DNA from: an uncultured Clostridia bacterium
GTDB lineage: Bacteria; Bacillota; Clostridia; Peptostreptococcales; Anaerovoracaceae
NCBI GenBank assembly: GCA_938045615.1
Contig: CALIBC010000179.1
Span: 1 to 64,000, forward strand
Length of the DNA: 64,000 bases
Direction: 5' to 3'
Shown: in pieces, positions 7,832-16,192 of the stretch
Numbering within the stretch: the stretch's first letter is position 1
Layout: the number at the start of each line of letters is the position of its first letter
Made by a program: the position numbers and the translations under genes
Notes under the pieces: generated by a model
The model's input: only the letters and a program-made list of their open reading frames with translations
What the model was told of the DNA's origin: nothing
The model's database searches: none

Positions 7832-7895
7832 TAAAATTTTGGTCAGAAAATGCATGGATTTAACATTGTGACACAAAGAAAGAGGTGAACTTGAT

Positions 7896-8108
7896 ATGAT
7901 ACCGATTACCATGTCGAAGGCAGGAGATGTTTTAACCATAAGGAAAATAACGGGAACCGACAAGGTGCGTCAACATCTTGCGGAACTTGGATTTGTCGTG
8001 GACAGTGAGGTCAGGGTAATCAGCGAATTTGAAGGAAACCTTATTCTGCAGGTCAAGGAAAGCCGCATCGCTCTGGACAAGAGTATGGCCAACAGAATAA
8101 TGGTATAG
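7896..8108 (+). CDS. feoA: FeoA domain protein (first copy)
   Basis: A 70-residue SH3-like FeoA protein, thought to modulate the FeoB ferrous iron channel at the membrane. It shows the family pattern HLAELGFVVDSEV followed by paired beta strands. It starts at ATG with AAGAGGTG upstream. It is the first of two feoA genes; the second follows after 9 bases and feoB after that. The two FeoA proteins differ considerably in sequence, so they are not a recent duplication. Confidence 0.9.
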   Translation: MIPITMSKAGDVLTIRKITGTDKVRQHLAELGFVVDSEVRVISEFEGNLILQVKESRIALDKSMANRIMV

Positions 8109-8117
8109 GAGGGAAGC

Positions 8118-8339
8118 ATGAAGACACTTAACAATGTGCCGGTAGGAAAGACCGTTACCGTGAAGAAACTGAACGGAAGCGGAGCCGTTAAAAGGAGAAT
8201 TATGGATATGGGCATAACCAAGGGAACCGAGATCTATGTGAGAAAAGTTGCACCGCTCGGCGATCCTATGGAACTCACCGTAAGAGGCTACGAACTTTCC
8301 ATCAGAAAAGTCGAGGCGGAGAGCATAGACGTCGAGTAA
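8118..8339 (+). CDS. feoA: FeoA domain protein (second copy)
   Basis: A 73-residue FeoA protein with the classic RRIMDMGITKGTEI turn and the C-terminal GYELSIRK segment seen in most FeoA domains. It is closer to the usual FeoA consensus than the first copy. GGAGG lies 6 bases before the ATG. It lies 9 bases after the first feoA and 94 bases before feoB, in the same operon. Confidence 0.92.
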   Translation: MKTLNNVPVGKTVTVKKLNGSGAVKRRIMDMGITKGTEIYVRKVAPLGDPMELTVRGYELSIRKVEAESIDVE

Positions 8340-8433
8340 TGATTCCGACAGGAATTTAAGCGGTTTTGTAGAGTTTTAGTATTTATATGGTTGTCGGAGA
8401 TTAAAAACTTCGACTGTTTGAAAGGAGTAGAAA

Positions 8434-10590
8434 ATGGCAATAAAAATTGCTCTGGCAGGTAATCCGAACTGCGGTAAGACCACCTTGTTCAACGATTTAA
8501 CGGGGAGCTCGCAGTATGTCGGAAACTGGCCGGGTGTAACGGTTGAAAAGAAAGATGGTAAATTGAGAGGTCACAAGGATGTCATAATACAGGATCTTCC
8601 GGGTATTTATTCCTTGTCGCCGTACACACTTGAAGAAGTGGTTTCGAGAAATTATCTGGTAAGTGAGAGACCGGATGCAATTATTAATATTATAGACGGT
8701 ACCAATATCGAGAGAAATCTTTACCTTACCACTCAGCTTTTGGAGCTCAACATTCCGGTGGTGATCGCTCTGAACATGATGGACATAGTTCGAAAGAACG
8801 GTGACAAAGTTGACGTAAAAAAACTCAGTGCGGAATTGGGATGCGAAGTCGTTCCCATAAGCGCTTTGAAAAAAGAGGGCGGAAATGAACTCCTGAAGAA
8901 AGCGATCGAAGCGGCGAAGAGCAAGAAGGGCGCAGAACCGCCTCACGTTTTCAAAGGTCCCGTTGAGCATGCGATAGCGCACATAGAAGAATCCATAGAG
9001 AACGTAGTTTCAAAAGAGAATCTTCGCTGGTACGCCATCAAGATATTTGAAAGAGATGAAAAAATCCTCGAAGAGCTGAAACTCGGCGCGGATCTCAAAA
9101 ATCATCTGGAAGAGCATATAAAGGACTGCGAAAAAGAACTTGAAGACGATTCCGAGAGTATCGTGACCAATCAGAGGTATACATACATAACGGGAATCAT
9201 AGGCGGTGCCGTAACGAAGGGACACAAGGGCAAGAAATTATCGAAGTCCGACAGGATAGACAGGATTGTAACCAACAGAATCCTTGCGCTTCCTATATTT
9301 GCGGTTGTCATGTTTGCCGTGTACTATGTTGCGGTAACGACCATAGGTACGTATGTGACGGACTGGACAAACGATACATTTGTCGGGGGGATTCTCCAAC
9401 CGGGAGCGGAAAATCTGCTGAAAGGCGCAGGCGCATCGGAATGGGTAATTTCTCTGGTCAAAGACGGTATCATCGGAGGATTGGGAGCACCTCTTGGTTT
9501 TGCACCTCAGATGGCTATAGTTTTCCTTTTCCTCACAATACTTGAGGACTGTGGATACATGGCGCGCGTGGCGTTCATAATGGATCGTATCTTCCGCAGA
9601 TTCGGTCTTTCCGGAAAGAGTTTTATTCCGTTCCTGATTTCATCGGGATGCGGCGTTCCCGGAATAATGGCCACCCGTACCATCGAGAATGAGAAAGACA
9701 GAAGAATGACGATGATCACCACAACATCCATCCCATGTGGAGCAAAGCTTCCGGTAATAGCGACAATCGCAGGATACCTGATGGGCGGAGCATGGTGGGT
9801 CGCACCTGTTATGTACTTCTCAGGGATTGCATTTGTAATAATTGCATGTATCATAATGAAGAAAATGAAAGCCTTTGCAGGAGATCCGGCACCGTTTGTA
9901 ATGGAGCTTCCTCAGTATCACATTCCGGGACCTAAGAGTGTTCTGATACACGTATGGGAACGTGTATGGGCATTCCTCAAAAAAGCGGGGACCATACTGT
10001 TCCTATGCTGCGTGGTTATGTGGTTCCTCTCAAGCTTTGGCTTCAAGAACGGAGCTTTTGGCCTTGTGGATCCGGAAGACAGCCTTATGGCAGTAATAGG
10101 CGGAGCGATCGCATGGGTGTTCGCGCCTTTGGGATTCGGCACCTGGCAGGCAGTTGCATCATCAATCAGCGGATTCGTCGCAAAAGAGGGTATAGTTTCA
10201 ACAATGGGTGTTCTTTCAGGACTTGGTGAAATTGAAGAGTACGATACCACGATGAAAGCAGCTTTTGACGGATTCTTCCCTACGAGCATTGCAGCGATCT
10301 CATTCCTGTTCTTCAACCTGTTTGACTCACCTTGCTTGGCGGCAATTTCAACGGTTGCAAAGGAAATGGGCAACAGAAAATTTTTCTGGTTTGCGATAGT
10401 GTTCCAGAATGTTGCGGCATACCTGCTTGCGCTCATGGTATATCAGCTCGGAGGACTTGCGACCGGCGAGGTAGCTTTTGGAGTAGGAACGTGCGTGGCT
10501 ATAGTGGTTTTGATAGTCGTGCTCTATCTACTGTTCAGACCTGATCCGAGCAAAAAAATACGCTTGGAAACTGCGGGGAAAAGAGTTTAA
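8434..10590 (+). CDS. feoB: Ferrous iron transport protein B
   Basis: Main Fe2+ importer of anaerobic bacteria, in the cytoplasmic membrane. The 718-residue protein has an N-terminal G domain with GNPNCGKTT (residues 8-16), DLPG and NMMD motifs, then a helical spacer and a polytopic membrane part. The two Gate motifs carry the conserved Cys: SGCGVPGIMATR and the later DSPCLAA segment. Length is slightly above average for Firmicutes. AAAGGAG precedes the ATG. It sits in an operon with two FeoA genes upstream and two small membrane proteins downstream. Likely repressed by the divergent DtxR-type regulator through the inverted repeat at 7814-7831. Confidence 0.96.
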   Translation: MAIKIALAGNPNCGKTTLFNDLTGSSQYVGNWPGVTVEKKDGKLRGHKDVIIQDLPGIYSLSPYTLEEVVSRNYLVSERPDAIINIIDGTNIERNLYLTTQLLELNIPVVIALNMMDIVRKNGDKVDVKKLSAELGCEVVPISALKKEGGNELLKKAIEAAKSKKGAEPPHVFKGPVEHAIAHIEESIENVVSKENLRWYAIKIFERDEKILEELKLGADLKNHLEEHIKDCEKELEDDSESIVTNQRYTYITGIIGGAVTKGHKGKKLSKSDRIDRIVTNRILALPIFAVVMFAVYYVAVTTIGTYVTDWTNDTFVGGILQPGAENLLKGAGASEWVISLVKDGIIGGLGAPLGFAPQMAIVFLFLTILEDCGYMARVAFIMDRIFRRFGLSGKSFIPFLISSGCGVPGIMATRTIENEKDRRMTMITTTSIPCGAKLPVIATIAGYLMGGAWWVAPVMYFSGIAFVIIACIIMKKMKAFAGDPAPFVMELPQYHIPGPKSVLIHVWERVWAFLKKAGTILFLCCVVMWFLSSFGFKNGAFGLVDPEDSLMAVIGGAIAWVFAPLGFGTWQAVASSISGFVAKEGIVSTMGVLSGLGEIEEYDTTMKAAFDGFFPTSIAAISFLFFNLFDSPCLAAISTVAKEMGNRKFFWFAIVFQNVAAYLLALMVYQLGGLATGEVAFGVGTCVAIVVLIVVLYLLFRPDPSKKIRLETAGKRV

Positions 10591-10593
10591 TAA

Positions 10594-10716
10594 ATGAAAT
10601 TAGGTGTAAAAATTAACCGGGTGGATTTGATAGTCCTTTTGATCGTAGCGATTCTTATGATCGTAGGGGTCAGAATTGTTATCGGCTTCTTTCGGGGCGG
10701 AAAGAAGAAAAAATAG
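10594..10716 (+). CDS. 40-residue single-helix membrane peptide after feoB
   Basis: ATG 10594 lies 3 bases after the feoB stop. The product has one strong hydrophobic helix (about residues 11-32) and the cationic tail GGKKKK, so it is probably a membrane peptide with its C-terminus inside. It fits exactly between feoB and the FeoB-associated Cys-rich gene and is likely translated by coupling with feoB. I do not recognise a named family. It might be an accessory of the Fe2+ channel; that is inference from position. Confidence 0.6.
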   Translation: MKLGVKINRVDLIVLLIVAILMIVGVRIVIGFFRGGKKKK

Positions 10717-10751
10717 GTTTCAAGAGTATAACTTTGGAAGAGGTGAGAAAT

Positions 10752-10928
10752 ATGACTTGGAATATAGCAAATATAGTAGTTTGCCTGGTAATAGCCGTGA
10801 TAGTTGTGGCAATAGTTGCGAGCATCGTGAGAAACAAGAGAAAAGGCTACAGATATTGCGATGGATGCAAAGGCTGCGGCGCAAGCGACAGTTGTCCTTC
10901 CGCAAAGCACATCCACAAACAAGGGTGA
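10752..10928 (+). CDS. FeoB-associated Cys-rich membrane protein
   Basis: A 58-residue protein with one N-terminal membrane helix (about residues 6-25) and a Cys-rich tail with CDGCKGCGASDSC spacing. This matches the FeoB-associated Cys-rich family, which accompanies feoB in many Firmicutes and is suspected to bind iron on the cytoplasmic side. I chose ATG 10752 because GAGGTG lies about 7 bases upstream. It is the last gene of the feo operon. Confidence 0.85.
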   Translation: MTWNIANIVVCLVIAVIVVAIVASIVRNKRKGYRYCDGCKGCGASDSCPSAKHIHKQG

Positions 10929-11128
10929 ATGCCTTTGATCGCACCTTATAAGTTTTGATGAAAATGCTTCAAGGTCGCCGAAAAGAGTGAAAAAACTTGC
11001 CGGCGGCTTTGATAAAGTGTTTTGGTTAAATTCTTCTAATCACAGCTTTGTGCCCGTAAGGCGCGATGTTTGCGTGACATATATCTGGACAACCAAGAGA
11101 ACCGAGGTCCGCGCAACAGATGTTTGAG

Positions 11129-11158
11129 TTGTCTAAAAGGCTCTTCGTTTGCTATAAT
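11129..11158 (+). promoter_or_regulatory. Promoter for the DUF6110/P1B-ATPase pair
   Basis: TTGTCT (11129-11134), an 18-base spacer and TATAAT (11153-11158), 43 bases before the gene start. The 200 bases before it hold no gene. Confidence 0.6.
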
Positions 11159-11200
11159 ACAGAAATAAATTTAAGAAATCGACATTCAGGAGGTATTTTT

Positions 11201-11458
11201 ATGAAAAAACGTTGGGAGAGAACAGGTCTTATAGCCGGAGGGATTATGCTTGGAACCGCGGGACTCAAGGCGCTTACGAGCCGCGAAGCAAAGAAGGTGT
11301 ATACGCATGCCACCGCGCTGACGCTCAGAGCCAAGGACTCGGTGATGGAAACAGTGATCAAGGTTAAAGAAAACTGCGGCGACATACTCGCCGATGCTCA
11401 TGATATAAACGAGAACATAGCAATTGATGAGAACAAAGACGTGGTTGAAAGTGAATAA
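11201..11458 (+). CDS. DUF6110-type small protein paired with a P1B ATPase
   Basis: An 85-residue protein starting MKKRWERTG with a short hydrophobic stretch (about residues 9-25) and a long charged helical C-terminal part. It resembles the DUF6110 proteins that precede heavy-metal ATPases in Clostridia; the assignment is from memory of family context. CAGGAGGT is well spaced from ATG 11201. The ATPase gene starts 8 bases after its stop, so the two are surely co-translated. It may be a small membrane partner or regulator of the pump. No known catalytic residues. Confidence 0.65.
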   Translation: MKKRWERTGLIAGGIMLGTAGLKALTSREAKKVYTHATALTLRAKDSVMETVIKVKENCGDILADAHDINENIAIDENKDVVESE

Positions 11459-11466
11459 AAAACAAT

Positions 11467-13536
11467 ATGAAATTTAGAATTGAGCATGAATCTAATCGCA
11501 GGATCAGATTCAAAGCGTTGGGTTGCGCTATGACGTGTTTCGAGGCGGACGTGATGGAATATTACCTATCGTCGTGCGCCTGCGTTTCCGTTGCCAAAGT
11601 CGATGAGCGCACCGGCGGCGTAACGATTTTTCACAGCGGTGACAGAGGTGCGGTGATTGATGCGCTGAAAAAGTATGACTTTGAGGAAAACAGGGAGCTC
11701 GTACCCGAGCACACGGGAAGAAAGTTGAATTGCGAATATCAGGAAAAACTTGTTTGGAACTTTATAAGTCACTATGCCTGCAAACTTTTTCTACCGGCAC
11801 CGCTACGCGCAGGGCTTGCGATATACAGATCAATCAGATACATTGCCAAGGGGGTGAAGACCCTGCTGAAAGGAAAGATCGAGGTGCCTGTGCTCGATGC
11901 GACCGCAATAGCCGTTTCTGTGTTGAGAAGGGATTTTGCGACCGCTTCATCTGTGATGTTCCTTCTGAATGTCGGCGAAACCCTTGAAGAATGGACTCAC
12001 AAGAAAAGTGTAGACGATCTGGCAAGAAGCATGTCGCTGAACGTGGATAAGGTATGGCTTATCAAGAACAAGCAAGAGGTGCTTGCGCCTGTAAGCGATG
12101 TTGCCGCAGGGGATTTCATAGTGGTCAGAACCGGGAATATCATTCCGCTTGACGGCAAAGTGGTGCACGGCGAAGCCTTTGTCAACCAGGCCTCGATGAC
12201 GGGAGAATCAATGCCGGTTCGCAAGGAAGCCGGAAGCTATGCATATGCCGGGACCGTCTTGGAAGAGGGAGCATGTGTAATACGGGTGGAAAAGACTACG
12301 GGAGCAGGCAGATACGACAGGATAGTCGAAATGATAGAAGCCTCCGAAAAACTGAAATCGCTCAGTGAAGACAAGGCCTCGCATTTGGCGGATCATCTGG
12401 TGCCGTATACACTTCTGGGAACCGGGTTGACGTATCTTTTGACCGGCAATGTGATGAGGGCAATGTCGGTACTCATGGTTGACTTCTCCTGCGCACTCAA
12501 GCTTGCCATGCCTATATCGGTACTCTCGGCCATGCGAGAAGCGGGAAAGTTCGATGTGTCGATAAAGGGCGGAAAGTTTATGGAAGCTGTGGCGGAAGCG
12601 GATACCATTGTATTTGATAAGACCGGGACACTTACACATGCGACCCCGAAAGTTGCGGATGTAATCCCGTTCGCCGGAAATGATGCGAAAGAAATGCTCA
12701 GACTTGCGGCATGCCTTGAAGAACACTATCCTCATTCCATCGCAAATGCTGTGGTTGAAGAGGCAAGACTCAAAGGACTTTTGCACGAGGAACGTCATTC
12801 CGAGGTCGAATATGTGGTTGCTCACGGAATCTCAAGCGTGATCGACGGCCAAAAGGTAATCATAGGAAGTTACCACTTTGTTTTTCAGGACGAGGGCTGC
12901 GTCGTTCCCGAGAGCGAACAATATAAATTCGACAGCATGTCAAATGAGTATTCTCATCTGTACATGGCGATTTCGGGGCAACTGGTTGCAGTTATATGCA
13001 TAAACGACCCGATTCGTGAGGAAGCCCCGGAGGTGATAGAAAAGTTGAGAAGCCTGGGCATCAAAAATGTGGTCATGATGACCGGTGACAGTGAGAAAAC
13101 GGCATCGAGGGTTGCGAGGCTTATAGGAGCGGATGAATATTTCTCGGAAGTGCTGCCTGAAGACAAGGCGAGTTTTGTAAGAAAAGAGAAAGAGCAAGGG
13201 CGCAAGGTCATAATGATAGGCGACGGAGTGAACGATTCCCCGGCTCTTTCCGAATCCGATGCGGGGATAGCCATAAGCGACGGAGCCGCCATCGCAAGGG
13301 AAATTGCGGATATAACCATCGCATGCGATGATTTGTACGGACTCGTAACACTTAAAGAGCTCTCCAACAAACTGATGAGGAGAATTAAGTCCAATTATCG
13401 GGGCATAATAGGATTTAACGGAGGGCTTATTGCGCTGGGCATTTCCGGAATCTTGCGCCCTACAACCTCGGCGCTTCTTCACAACATGTCGACGCTGGCA
13501 ATAAGCACGCACAGCATGACCGATTTGTTGAAATAG
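11467..13536 (+). CDS. P1B-type heavy-metal ATPase with SCAL membrane motif
   Basis: ATP-driven transition-metal pump in the cytoplasmic membrane. The 689-residue protein has a degenerate N-terminal HMA-like region without CxxC, TGES in the actuator domain, the phosphorylation motif DKTGTLT at D384, the HP motif in HYPHS, and GDGVNDSPAL. The metal-site motif of the key membrane helix is SCAL (S341-C342) where copper and zinc pumps have CPC or CPx. This suggests another ion, possibly iron or manganese, and export fits best beside an iron uptake operon. The direction and ion are inference. It follows the DUF6110 gene by 8 bases. Confidence 0.88.
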   Translation: MKFRIEHESNRRIRFKALGCAMTCFEADVMEYYLSSCACVSVAKVDERTGGVTIFHSGDRGAVIDALKKYDFEENRELVPEHTGRKLNCEYQEKLVWNFISHYACKLFLPAPLRAGLAIYRSIRYIAKGVKTLLKGKIEVPVLDATAIAVSVLRRDFATASSVMFLLNVGETLEEWTHKKSVDDLARSMSLNVDKVWLIKNKQEVLAPVSDVAAGDFIVVRTGNIIPLDGKVVHGEAFVNQASMTGESMPVRKEAGSYAYAGTVLEEGACVIRVEKTTGAGRYDRIVEMIEASEKLKSLSEDKASHLADHLVPYTLLGTGLTYLLTGNVMRAMSVLMVDFSCALKLAMPISVLSAMREAGKFDVSIKGGKFMEAVAEADTIVFDKTGTLTHATPKVADVIPFAGNDAKEMLRLAACLEEHYPHSIANAVVEEARLKGLLHEERHSEVEYVVAHGISSVIDGQKVIIGSYHFVFQDEGCVVPESEQYKFDSMSNEYSHLYMAISGQLVAVICINDPIREEAPEVIEKLRSLGIKNVVMMTGDSEKTASRVARLIGADEYFSEVLPEDKASFVRKEKEQGRKVIMIGDGVNDSPALSESDAGIAISDGAAIAREIADITIACDDLYGLVTLKELSNKLMRRIKSNYRGIIGFNGGLIALGISGILRPTTSALLHNMSTLAISTHSMTDLLK

Positions 13537-13711
13537 TCATCTGTCTCATGTTTACCGCATTATAGCAATTGGATGCCTGCCCTGCGCTTCCCGCATATGG
13601 AGCGGGCATCGATTGTGTTGTCGCATGACGGAAAGTGCGGGTGCATGTCAAGAAACGGGGGCATGACGGCGGAATCGGAGCGAGTAATGCAAGAAATTTA
13701 TTAAAATGGGG
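13537..13711 (+). other. Gene-free spacer after the P1B ATPase
   Basis: About 175 bases with no convincing frame. GATGCC and GGGCATC can pair at a distance, and the stretch 13600-13690 is rich in short GC words. I see no clear terminator for the ATPase gene. Confidence 0.4.
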
Positions 13712-13741
13712 TTGTATTGTGGGTTAGCCTTATGGTACAAT
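13712..13741 (+). promoter_or_regulatory. Possible promoter of the DUF2325 operon
   Basis: TTGTAT (from 13712), about 18 bases and TACAAT (13736-13741). It would give a leader of roughly 245 bases before ATG 13995. Confidence 0.4.
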
Positions 13742-13747
13742 CCAGAA

Positions 13748-13994
13748 GAACAGGTTAGATATCCTTATTGTATCCTCGGAGACGGTCGGGATTTCCGGCC
13801 ATTTTTAAAAGCCAAAGGTTAGGATCTACTAACCCTATTTCCGGAGATGGGGTTTGCGATAGTCACCAATTGAGAAAATATTCTCTGCAAGCTCCTACGC
13901 TTCTTGAAAAATCAGTCGGTCGGCACGCAGAGGGGTTAGCAAATAACCATATGGCGTTAATATATCCATACTCCCATGGTAGAAAGGAAGTTTC
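13748..13994 (+). promoter_or_regulatory. Long, probably structured 5' leader, class unassigned
   Basis: About 245 bases without a supported gene. Local hairpins include GGTCGG/CCGGCC (near 13783-13800) and GGTTAG/CTAACC (near 13818-13834). Two similar words, CCTCGGAGA and TTCCGGAGA, flank them. The ribosome site AAAGGAAG lies at the very end. I compared it from memory with common riboswitches (TPP, SAM, cobalamin, Moco, NiCo, c-di-GMP, fluoride, T-box) and found no match. It may be a metal- or cofactor-responsive leader. Confidence 0.4.
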
Positions 13995-14273
13995 ATGAGC
14001 ATAGTGATTATAGGCGGAAACGAATGTATGATTTGTCAATACAAGGATTTGTGCAAAAAATACAGATGCAAAGCGAAAGTGTTTGTAAATTATAACGAGG
14101 CCATGAAAAAGAAGATAGGTTCACCAGATCTCATGGTACTGTTCACGAGTACCGTTTCACACAAGATGGTGAGATGCGCACTGAGCAGAACCAAGGGAAC
14201 CGACACCGTCGTCGTGAGATCTCACTCGAGTTCTATGGCGGCGTTGAAAAACATCATGGAAGAACACGTTTGA
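13995..14273 (+). CDS. DUF2325 family protein
   Basis: A 92-residue cytoplasmic protein with the usual DUF2325 opening (VIIGGNECM) and pattern: a Rossmann-like strand-helix layout, and a late VRSHSSS segment. An early C-x2-C and two more Cys (C12, C15, C20, C25 region) suggest a metal or thiol role. AGAAAGGAAG lies 5 bases before the ATG. Its neighbours DUF3793 and flavodoxin, and the metal operons upstream, suggest a link to iron or redox metabolism. No biochemical function is known to me. Confidence 0.75.
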   Translation: MSIVIIGGNECMICQYKDLCKKYRCKAKVFVNYNEAMKKKIGSPDLMVLFTSTVSHKMVRCALSRTKGTDTVVVRSHSSSMAALKNIMEEHV

Positions 14274-14322
14274 GTTTTGTGCCACACGGAAATGCGATTG
14301 AATAGGAGAAGGGTAGATAAAC

Positions 14323-14883
14323 ATGGTTAGAATATCGGAGAATTTGTTGATAGGTCACTGCTCGCCAACGATGGCGGGACTGAAAACAGGCAATATCTTC
14401 ACGTGTGCAGTATATGATCAGGAGGAATTGCACGATGACCTCAGAAAACTCAACAGGATGCTCTCGCCGAAAGGTTTGCGCATACTGCCTCTTCGGTATT
14501 TTGATAATAAGGCGGTGATTTATCTATATCGCCCTAAAAGACTGGAACAAGACCTGGAGGCTTCTCTCGCAAGAGAAATTCTCGCAAGATGCGGATATTC
14601 GGGCGGAGATGCAAACTCAATGCTCGTGCAGCTGATGCGGAGGTTTCGAACGGAGAGGGACTTTCCTCATGAGATAGGCTTGTTTCTGGGGTATCCTCCC
14701 GAGGATGTAAAGGGCTTTATAGATAACAACGCCGAAAACTGTAAATGTGTTGGCGCATGGAAAGTATACGGAAATCCGGAGGAAGCGCAGAAAATGTTTG
14801 AGCGTTTCAGAAAGTGCACCAAGGCTTACAGTGAGCAGTTATTGAAAGGAAGGTCGGTCGAAAGGCTGATCGTTGCTGTTTGA
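14323..14883 (+). CDS. DUF3793 family protein
   Basis: A 186-residue protein with the features I associate with DUF3793: N-terminal HCSPTMAGLKTGN, central YRPKRLEQDL and HEIGLFLGYPPEDV, and a Cys-containing C-terminal part (NCKCVGAWKVYGN). No signal peptide or membrane helix, so cytoplasmic. GGAGAAGG precedes the ATG. It is commonly found beside flavodoxin or iron genes in Clostridia, as here. The start of the protein, with CSPT, could hold a reactive Cys. Function unknown. Confidence 0.78.
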   Translation: MVRISENLLIGHCSPTMAGLKTGNIFTCAVYDQEELHDDLRKLNRMLSPKGLRILPLRYFDNKAVIYLYRPKRLEQDLEASLAREILARCGYSGGDANSMLVQLMRRFRTERDFPHEIGLFLGYPPEDVKGFIDNNAENCKCVGAWKVYGNPEEAQKMFERFRKCTKAYSEQLLKGRSVERLIVAV

Positions 14884-14904
14884 TTAAAGCAGAAAGGGAA
14901 AAAA

Positions 14905-15327
14905 GTGAAAGTAGCAGTAGTTTATTGGAGTGGAACAGGTAACACGGAGATGATGGCACAGGCAGTGGCCGAGGGTGCAAAGGAAAAGGGCGCGGAAGCA
15001 ACGTTGTTTACGCCGGATGAGTTCAATCCTTCGATGGTGGCGGATTTTGACAGCATCGCTTTGGGATGTGCGGCAATGGGTGATGAAGTCCTTGAAGAAG
15101 GTGAATTTCAGCCTATGTACGACGATATCAAAGACAGTCTGAAAGACAAGAAAGTAGCTCTGTTCGGTTCATATGGATGGGGAGACGGACAGTGGATTCG
15201 TGACTGGGAGGATGATTGCGCATCGGCAGGAATCAAGCTGGTGACGGGCAGCGTTATGTGCAACTATGCTCCGGATGATGCCGGTATTGCTGAGTGCAAA
15301 GAATTGGGTGCGGCGCTGGCTGTTTAG
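14905..15327 (+). CDS. Flavodoxin
   Basis: A 140-residue FMN electron carrier that often replaces ferredoxin under iron shortage. The phosphate-binding loop SGTGNTEMMA (residues 9-18) and the later SYGWGDGQW segment that contacts the flavin are both present. It starts at GTG 14905 with AAAGGGA upstream. It lies 21 bases after the DUF3793 gene and probably shares its transcript. Its place at the end of an iron-related region suits a backup electron carrier. Confidence 0.93.
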   Translation: MKVAVVYWSGTGNTEMMAQAVAEGAKEKGAEATLFTPDEFNPSMVADFDSIALGCAAMGDEVLEEGEFQPMYDDIKDSLKDKKVALFGSYGWGDGQWIRDWEDDCASAGIKLVTGSVMCNYAPDDAGIAECKELGAALAV

Positions 15328-15371
15328 TGGTATAATCGACACAGATATTTCAGGTAAGGGGATAACGGATA

Positions 15372-16070
15372 ATGTATCTTGAAATGGATCGAATCTACAA
15401 GTCTTTTGGCGAAGACGAGAATCGTCAGGAAGTGCTTCACGGCATAACCTGCGGTATAGAGGCGGGTAATATTTGTGTCATGCTCGGGCCGTCGGGCTCG
15501 GGAAAATCCACACTCCTGAACATAATAGGAGGAATTGAGACCGTTGATAGCGGTTCGATCGTAATAGACGGGAATGAGATAACGGGACAGAAAGAAAACA
15601 CGCTTTCACGGTACAGACGAGAGTACTTGGGATATGTCTTTCAGTCCTACAATCTCATCCCCAACCTTACCGCAAAAGAAAACATAGAAGTGGGCGCATA
15701 CCTGTCAAAGGATCCCCTGCCTGTCGAAGAGCTTTTGCATGTGCTGGGTCTTTGGGAACATAAGGACAAGATTCCGAGTCAGCTTTCCGGCGGGCAGCAG
15801 CAGAGGATTGCAATAGGAAGGGCGATTGCAAAAAAACCGGGGGTACTTCTCTGCGATGAACCGACCGGGGCTTTGGATTACAGCACGTCCAAGGAAATCC
15901 TGAAGTTGATCGAGCAGATCAATCAAAAATATAAGACCACAGTCATCCTTGTTACGCACAACGAAGCTTTGCAAAAGATGGCGGATGTGGTCTTGTACAT
16001 GAAAGACGGCAGGATTACGGCGCAGGAAAAAAATATAACCAAGACTCCCGTCGAGGAACTGGAATGGTAG
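15372..16070 (+). CDS. ABC transporter ATP-binding protein (MacB/LolD type)
   Basis: A 232-residue ATPase with Walker A GPSGSGKST, Q-loop in FQSYNLIPN, signature LSGGQQQR and Walker B LLCDEPTGALD, the arrangement of the MacB/LolD/FtsE exporters. It partners with the large FtsX-type permease 122 bases downstream. TATAAT at 15331-15336 may belong to its promoter. In Firmicutes such pairs often move antimicrobial peptides or lipids, or sense cell-wall stress; no regulator is adjacent to narrow this down. Confidence 0.9.
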   Translation: MYLEMDRIYKSFGEDENRQEVLHGITCGIEAGNICVMLGPSGSGKSTLLNIIGGIETVDSGSIVIDGNEITGQKENTLSRYRREYLGYVFQSYNLIPNLTAKENIEVGAYLSKDPLPVEELLHVLGLWEHKDKIPSQLSGGQQQRIAIGRAIAKKPGVLLCDEPTGALDYSTSKEILKLIEQINQKYKTTVILVTHNEALQKMADVVLYMKDGRITAQEKNITKTPVEELEW

Positions 16071-16192
16071 GGTTCGAAGCTACCTTGCGCAAAGCCGGCG
16101 GGACTATCTATACCGAAGCCGCCTTGCGCTGTCTACGGAGGTTTCGGTAAGTCGAAAATTCAAAATCGAAATTTGAAACGGTGAGTGTTGTG

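Noticed and set aside
10929..11128. Gene or RNA between the feo operon and DUF6110
   Set aside because: I found no supported frame, RNA fold or repeat in these 200 bases.
13748..13994. Known riboswitch class in this leader
   Set aside because: I compared it with common metal, cofactor and c-di-GMP motifs and saw no diagnostic core, so I left it unnamed.
13768..13998. Open frame of 76 codons upstream of DUF2325
   Set aside because: No ribosome site or family match, it covers the hairpin-rich leader and overlaps the DUF2325 start; leader RNA is more likely.
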